Shown: in pieces, positions 60,780 to 64,000 of the stretch | Layout of the letters: each line of letters starts with the position of its first letter | Position numbering within the stretch: the first letter of the stretch is position 1 | Assembly: GCF_014203365.1 (NCBI RefSeq) | Contig: NZ_JACHIS010000001.1 | Span: 3,410,001 to 3,474,000 of the forward strand | DNA length: 64,000 nt | Direction of reading: 5' to 3' | Origin: Actinoalloteichus hymeniacidonis | Lineage (GTDB): Bacteria; Actinomycetota; Actinomycetes; Mycobacteriales; Pseudonocardiaceae | Made by a program: the position numbers and the translations under genes | Notes under the pieces: model-generated | Told to the model about the DNA's origin: nothing | Database searches by the model: none | Seen by the model: the letters and a program-made list of their open reading frames with translations, nothing else

Positions 60780-61705
60780 ACGGCCTACGCCGAGCGCGGC
60801 GGCTGGTTCCCGGCGACCGGGTGGCGATCATCGCTCCCGCCGGGCCGGTGGTGGCCGCGACCTTGGACGCCGGGGTGGAGATCCTGCGAGGTTGGGGATT
60901 GGAGGTGGTCCTGGGCAAACACGTCCTGGACCGCCATCCCGACTTCGCCTACCTGGCGGGCCTGGACGCCGATCGCGCGGACGACCTGCGCAACGCCTGG
61001 CTGGACCCCGACATCGCAGGGGTGCTCTGTGCCAGAGGCGGCTACGGCTGCACCAGAACCCTGCAACGTCTTCATCCGGCGGAGCTCGCCGCCGGAAGCC
61101 CGAAGGTGTTCGCCGGTTCCAGCGATGTGACGGCGCTGCATCAGGTCTTCGGCAAAGTGCTGGGACTGGCCACGCTGTTCAGCCCCATGGTCGGTAGCGC
61201 ACCGTTCGTCGACCACCCCGGCGCCGTGGAGGCGCTGCGACGCACCCTCTTCGAACCCGAGACCGCACTAGTGCTCGGCGGGCCCGACGCCGGGCCACCG
61301 CTGGTCCCGGGTCGGGCCACCGGCCGACTCTGGGGTGGGAACCTCACCCTGCTGGCCGCCGATATCGGCACCGTCGACGCACACCCGCCGCCGCCCGGGG
61401 CCATCGTGCTGTTGGAGGACGTCGGCGAGGAGCTGTACCGGCTGGATCGGATGCTCACCGAGCTGGACCGGGCGGGCTGGTGGCAGCAGGTCGCCGGATT
61501 CGCGTTGGGCTCCTGGACCGACTGCGGGCCACTCGACGCCGTTCGAACGCTGCTGGCCGACCGCCTGGGCCATCTCGGGGTGCCCATCGGCTGGGAACTG
61601 GGCTTCGGGCACTGCGCGGATCAGCTCACCGTTGCACTGGGTCTCCCTGCCGAACTGGACGCGGACGCGGGCACGCTACGGCTCTTCGAGCCCGCGCTGA
61701 CCTGA
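60776..61705 (+). CDS. S66-family LD-carboxypeptidase
   Basis: A 309-residue serine peptidase of family S66, which trims peptidoglycan tetrapeptides or, in related members, inactivates microcin C-type compounds. Its start DRVAIIAPAGPV, the nucleophile serine in VFAGSSDVTALHQ, the glutamate in IVLLEDVGEELYRLDR and the histidine in FGHCADQLTVALG form the family triad. ATG at 60776 overlaps the S9 gene stop by four bases (ATGA), so the two are coupled. No signal peptide is present, consistent with a cytoplasmic role in peptide or wall-fragment recycling. Confidence 0.92.
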   Translation: MNGLRRARRLVPGDRVAIIAPAGPVVAATLDAGVEILRGWGLEVVLGKHVLDRHPDFAYLAGLDADRADDLRNAWLDPDIAGVLCARGGYGCTRTLQRLHPAELAAGSPKVFAGSSDVTALHQVFGKVLGLATLFSPMVGSAPFVDHPGAVEALRRTLFEPETALVLGGPDAGPPLVPGRATGRLWGGNLTLLAADIGTVDAHPPPPGAIVLLEDVGEELYRLDRMLTELDRAGWWQQVAGFALGSWTDCGPLDAVRTLLADRLGHLGVPIGWELGFGHCADQLTVALGLPAELDADAGTLRLFEPALT

Positions 61706-61782
61706 GGCAGGCGACGGCACGCAGGCACGTCGCACCGAGCACCGCGCCCGGCTTCACCTGGAAACAGGGCGGGGCCGGGTCC

Positions 61783-62346
61783 TCATGGCCGTCTGCCGAG
61801 CCAGGCCAACATCGTCTCCTGCTCGCCGGCTCCCCTGGGCGCTGGCACCGCTGGGGCGAGAAGTCCTGCCTGCCGCCAATCGTCGATGTGGGGACGGATG
61901 TCGGCGTGCACGGCAGCCACCAGTTCCGGATCGAGACTCTCGTCGGCGCCGATGCCCACGGCGAGGTCCCAGGCGTGCACCGTCATGTCGTCGATCATCT
62001 GCCAGCCGTACTCCCGCGCCGGGATGATCCCGGCCCCGGTGTGCACCATGCCGTCCATCGCTCCCGGCGCCGACCAGGCATCGTCGGCGGCGGCGATCGC
62101 ACGCGACCACACCGCCACCGGCTCCGACCCGAGCTGGTCGCCGTCGAATCGATCCCCCACCTCGTCGATCGTGGCCCCCGAGAGCAACGGCGGCACCCAC
62201 AGCTGTTCGACCACCAGATGCGCGACCAGATCGCGGACCGTCCACTCGCTGCAGGGCGTCGGGGCGTCCCAGCGATCGGCGGGGACGGCGCGCACGCGCC
62301 GGTCGAACTCCGCTATCGCCCTACGACGAGCGTCCTGCTGGTCCAT
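61783..62346 (-). CDS. TIGR03086-family metal-binding protein
   Basis: A 187-residue protein of the DinB-like/mycothiol maleylpyruvate isomerase fold, subfamily TIGR03086. It has the pattern DRWDAPTPCSEWTVRDLVAHLVVEQLWVP and a late MTVHAWDLAVGIGADESLDPELV, with the histidines that bind metal in HLV and VHAWD. Related enzymes use mycothiol in small-molecule isomerisation or transfer, so it fits a mycothiol-producing host. Its substrate is unknown. It converges on the S66 gene. Confidence 0.88.
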   Translation of the reverse strand: MDQQDARRRAIAEFDRRVRAVPADRWDAPTPCSEWTVRDLVAHLVVEQLWVPPLLSGATIDEVGDRFDGDQLGSEPVAVWSRAIAAADDAWSAPGAMDGMVHTGAGIIPAREYGWQMIDDMTVHAWDLAVGIGADESLDPELVAAVHADIRPHIDDWRQAGLLAPAVPAPRGAGEQETMLAWLGRRP

Positions 62347-62544
62347 CGAATGCCTCCAGTTCTGTGCCCCGCGCGGCAGCCGAACCCGAGCCTAAGACGC
62401 CGGCCCCGACCTCGCCCGTGGATGCGGCACCCCGAGGACCGGTACCCACCCACGCGGACACCGGGACCGGCGAGCACGCGGCTGGTCGAACCTTCGGCGA
62501 ACCCGGTGACGCCGACCGAGGCCGGACTACGCGAAGATCCCTGG

Positions 62545-63213
62545 GTGAACGGCGATCGACTCACCTCGGCGGAATACACGGAGTTCATCCACGCGCAGAC
62601 GGCCGTCGGACCGACGCCGTTCGTCCCCGAGGTGCAGTTACACCTGGCTGCGGAGGCCTTCGAGCTGTGGGAGCGAACCGAGCGGGAACTCGGCGGATCC
62701 GATACCCCGCCGCCGTTCTGGGCCTTCGCCTGGGCGGGTGGCCAGGCACTCGCGCGCTATGTGCTCGACCATCCCGCCGTCGTCGCCGGGCGTCGGGTGC
62801 TGGATGTGGCCGCCGGTTCGGGTCTGGTCGCGATCGCGGCGGCGTCCTCGGGCGCGCTCCGGGTGCAGGCGAGCGAGATCGATCGATTCGCGGTGACGGC
62901 GATCTCGCTCAACGCGGCGATCAACGCTGTGTCGGTGACCGCCGAGCTTCGCGATGTCCTCGACGGAGACGGGCTCGACGCCGAGGTGGTGCTGGCCGGA
63001 GACGTGTTCTACGAGCGGCCGATGGCGGCGCGCGTACTGCCCATGCTCTCCCGAGCGCGGGCCAGAGGCGCCCGAGTGTTGGTGGGCGATCCGGGACGGA
63101 TGTATCTACCGCGTGCGCGATTCACCGCGCTTGCCGAGTACGAGGTACCCGTGGTCGCGGCACTGGAGGACACCGAGGTCAAGACGAGCACGGTCTGGGA
63201 GTTGACCACCTGA
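62545..63213 (+). CDS. ETFB-lysine methyltransferase-like protein
   Basis: A 222-residue class I SAM-dependent methyltransferase. It contains PFWAFAWAGGQALARYVLDHP before the SAM loop RVLDVAAGSGLVAIAAASSG, then VQASEIDRFAVTAISLNAAIN and the catalytic-type VVLAGDVFYERPM, the arrangement of METTL20/ETFB methyltransferase relatives. The start is uncertain: GTG at 62545 is used, with another in-frame GTG at 62506. It is divergent from the TIGR03086 gene. The target could be a protein lysine, but this is not shown. Confidence 0.83.
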   Translation: MNGDRLTSAEYTEFIHAQTAVGPTPFVPEVQLHLAAEAFELWERTERELGGSDTPPPFWAFAWAGGQALARYVLDHPAVVAGRRVLDVAAGSGLVAIAAASSGALRVQASEIDRFAVTAISLNAAINAVSVTAELRDVLDGDGLDAEVVLAGDVFYERPMAARVLPMLSRARARGARVLVGDPGRMYLPRARFTALAEYEVPVVAALEDTEVKTSTVWELTT

Positions 63214-63218
63214 GCATT

Positions 63219-63246
63219 GCGCCGCCGCACACCATCGCGGCGGCGC
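63219..63246. terminator. 10-bp bidirectional hairpin
   Basis: GCGCCGCCGC (63219-63228) pairs perfectly with GCGGCGGCGC (63237-63246) around an eight-base loop, in the 87-base gap between convergent genes. Confidence 0.65.
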
Positions 63247-63300
63247 GGCACGGGGGCTCGCGACTCGATGGGTCGAGTCGAGGCTGCGGGGGTGAGGCGA

Positions 63301-63729
63301 TCAGCCGCCGACGGAGCCTCGGCGGGCCCGTCGATGCCCTCGGTTGGTCAGCACCGTCATCAACAGGTTGGGGTCGTCGACGCTCAAGGTGACGTGTCGG
63401 ACCGCGACGCGCCTACCGAGCCGTCGAGCATGGGCCGGAGCCTCGAGAAGAATCTGCACGAGAGCCGTCCTGGCTCCGAGCAATCGAACTCCGCCGGGCC
63501 CCACATCGGCGCCCGGAACGCGGTGGTGGGGCAGCACGATGACGGAGGACACCGATCGCAGCGGGAAGGCGGTGCGGAAGAATCGGCCCGCGCGGATGAC
63601 CACCTGGTGTAGACCGACATCGACCCGACAACTGCGCGGTGTCGAGCCGGTGAGCGTCAGCATGACCCTCCGGAGCCAGTTCACCCGGAGCCGGAACCGA
63701 ACGGCACCTAGGTCGACCCTTCGTGTCAC
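63301..63729 (-). CDS. PH-like hypothetical protein
   Basis: A 142-residue protein. Its strands PRSCRVDVGLHQVVIRAGRFFRTAFPLRSV, HHRVPGADVGPGGV and VRHVTLSVDDPNLLMTVL recall a group of actinobacterial proteins with a PH-like beta-sandwich of unknown role. The start is the GTG at 63729, which has GAGG about five bases upstream; a longer frame up to 63843 would add about 38 residues without a better site. It is followed by a hairpin and sits 222 bases from the cold-shock gene on the same strand. Confidence 0.6.
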   Translation of the reverse strand: MTRRVDLGAVRFRLRVNWLRRVMLTLTGSTPRSCRVDVGLHQVVIRAGRFFRTAFPLRSVSSVIVLPHHRVPGADVGPGGVRLLGARTALVQILLEAPAHARRLGRRVAVRHVTLSVDDPNLLMTVLTNRGHRRARRGSVGG

Positions 63730-63882
63730 AGCACCTCTCCCTGCGTTGTGCACCCAAGTGGGGCAGGTCAGCGGACGACCCATCCACACGACGACATATC
63801 CGACACGGTAACGGGCAGCGAGCCCGTTGAACACCGGCACCACGGGTAGTCGCCCCTGATCGGTGAATCAGGCCCCAAGACC

Positions 63883-63921
63883 CGAGATGCCCCGGCGAGA
63901 CGAACTCGCCGGAGCATCTCG
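63883..63921 (-). terminator. Terminator of the cold-shock gene
   Basis: A 16-bp stem with one mismatch pairs 63883-63899 with 63905-63921 around a five-base loop. It starts 31 bases past the cold-shock stop on the minus strand. A 12-base direct repeat GTTCACACCTGG (63921-63932 and 63935-63946) lies between stop and hairpin. Confidence 0.7.
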
Positions 63922-63951
63922 TTCACACCTGGGTGTTCACACCTGGATTCA

Positions 63952-64000
63952 CTACGAGAGCGGACGGACTCGCTCCGCCTGCGGACCCTTGTTGCCCTGG
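63952..64000 (-). CDS. Cold-shock protein, C-terminal fragment
   Basis: Only the last 15 codons and the TAG stop are in the window; the gene runs off the right edge. They read Q-G-N-K-G-P-Q-A-E-R-V-R-P-L-S, the standard end of CspA-type cold-shock proteins in actinobacteria (KGPQAxxV). These small proteins bind single-stranded RNA or DNA and act as RNA chaperones. Strand, stop and terminator agree. Confidence 0.85.
   Translation of the reverse strand, partial: QGNKGPQAERVRPLS

Noticed and set aside
61480-62544. Long upstream extension of the ETFB-like methyltransferase frame
   Set aside because: It would run through the S66 gene and antisense to the TIGR03086 gene, both well supported, so the methyltransferase must start near 62506-62545.
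1-64000. CRISPR arrays, insertion sequences, integrases, prophage genes, tRNA or rRNA genes
   Set aside because: No regular repeat-spacer pattern, no transposase or integrase motifs and no cloverleaf-forming segment were recognised by eye; a dedicated tRNA search could still find a missed one.

Overview
The window is a GC-rich actinobacterial chromosome segment. Three things point to a filamentous actinomycete: an mshC gene for mycothiol synthesis, a TIGR03086-type mycothiol-dependent-like protein, and the linked metH, PAC2, mshC, SCO1664-like and DUF3090 genes. The ordering and the many secreted proteins suggest Pseudonocardiales (Actinoalloteichus-like), but that placement is inference. I see no rRNA, tRNA, insertion sequence, prophage or CRISPR array. 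The strand carrying genes changes often, and many convergent gene pairs are separated by fewer than 20 bp or by a GC-rich hairpin.

Region by region. 0-10 kb: start of a secreted protein running off the left edge, a secreted parallel beta-helix protein, an AEC transporter, glutamate decarboxylase next to a truncated hemoglobin, an Rsm22-type ribosome-linked methyltransferase with four candidate iron-sulfur cysteines, an MFS exporter, a DUF4232 lipoprotein and an AA10 lytic polysaccharide monooxygenase. 9.5-15.5 kb: a SulP transporter, ArsR and GNAT operon; a DODA-type dioxygenase divergent from a MarR regulator with two near-identical palindromic operators; a frameshifted TetR gene divergent from a GNAT gene. 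15.5-21.3 kb: a two-arm acid-sugar catabolic locus (DeoR regulator, GntP permease and SAF-domain oxidoreductase on one arm, four-carbon acid sugar kinase and class II aldolase/decarboxylase on the other). 21.4-28 kb: an MFS protein, a GH25 muramidase, an orphan sugar-binding lipoprotein and a Tat-exported six-hairpin glycosidase. 28-34.9 kb: a P-loop kinase, an ABC exporter, a DHA2 drug exporter, an ArsR-like regulator with twin operators, peptide deformylase and endonuclease V.

34.9-38.3 kb: two divergent citrate synthases, one fused to a DNA-binding domain, sharing an operator-rich intergenic region, then a flavin-dependent oxidoreductase. 38.3-49.9 kb: HAD phosphatase, metH, PAC2 protein, YbdK ligase, SanA-like protein, mshC, an SBF-family transporter and a DUF6461-like protein. 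50-56 kb: an uncharacterised island made of a MoxR-like AAA+ ATPase with a VWA partner, divergent from a HipA-like kinase/DUF3037 pair, flanked by two small membrane proteins. 55.8-64 kb: PF04672 methyltransferase, pyrimidine-type deaminase, SCO1664-like kinase fold protein with DUF3090, an S9/S66 peptidase pair, TIGR03086 protein, ETFB-like methyltransferase, a PH-like hypothetical protein and the end of a cold-shock gene.

The most promising leads for undescribed biology are the HipA-like/DUF3037 plus AAA/VWA island, the acid-sugar locus with its unusual SAF-domain oxidoreductase in the place of a standard dehydrogenase, the glycosidase with an orphan binding protein, and the operator architecture between the two citrate synthases.
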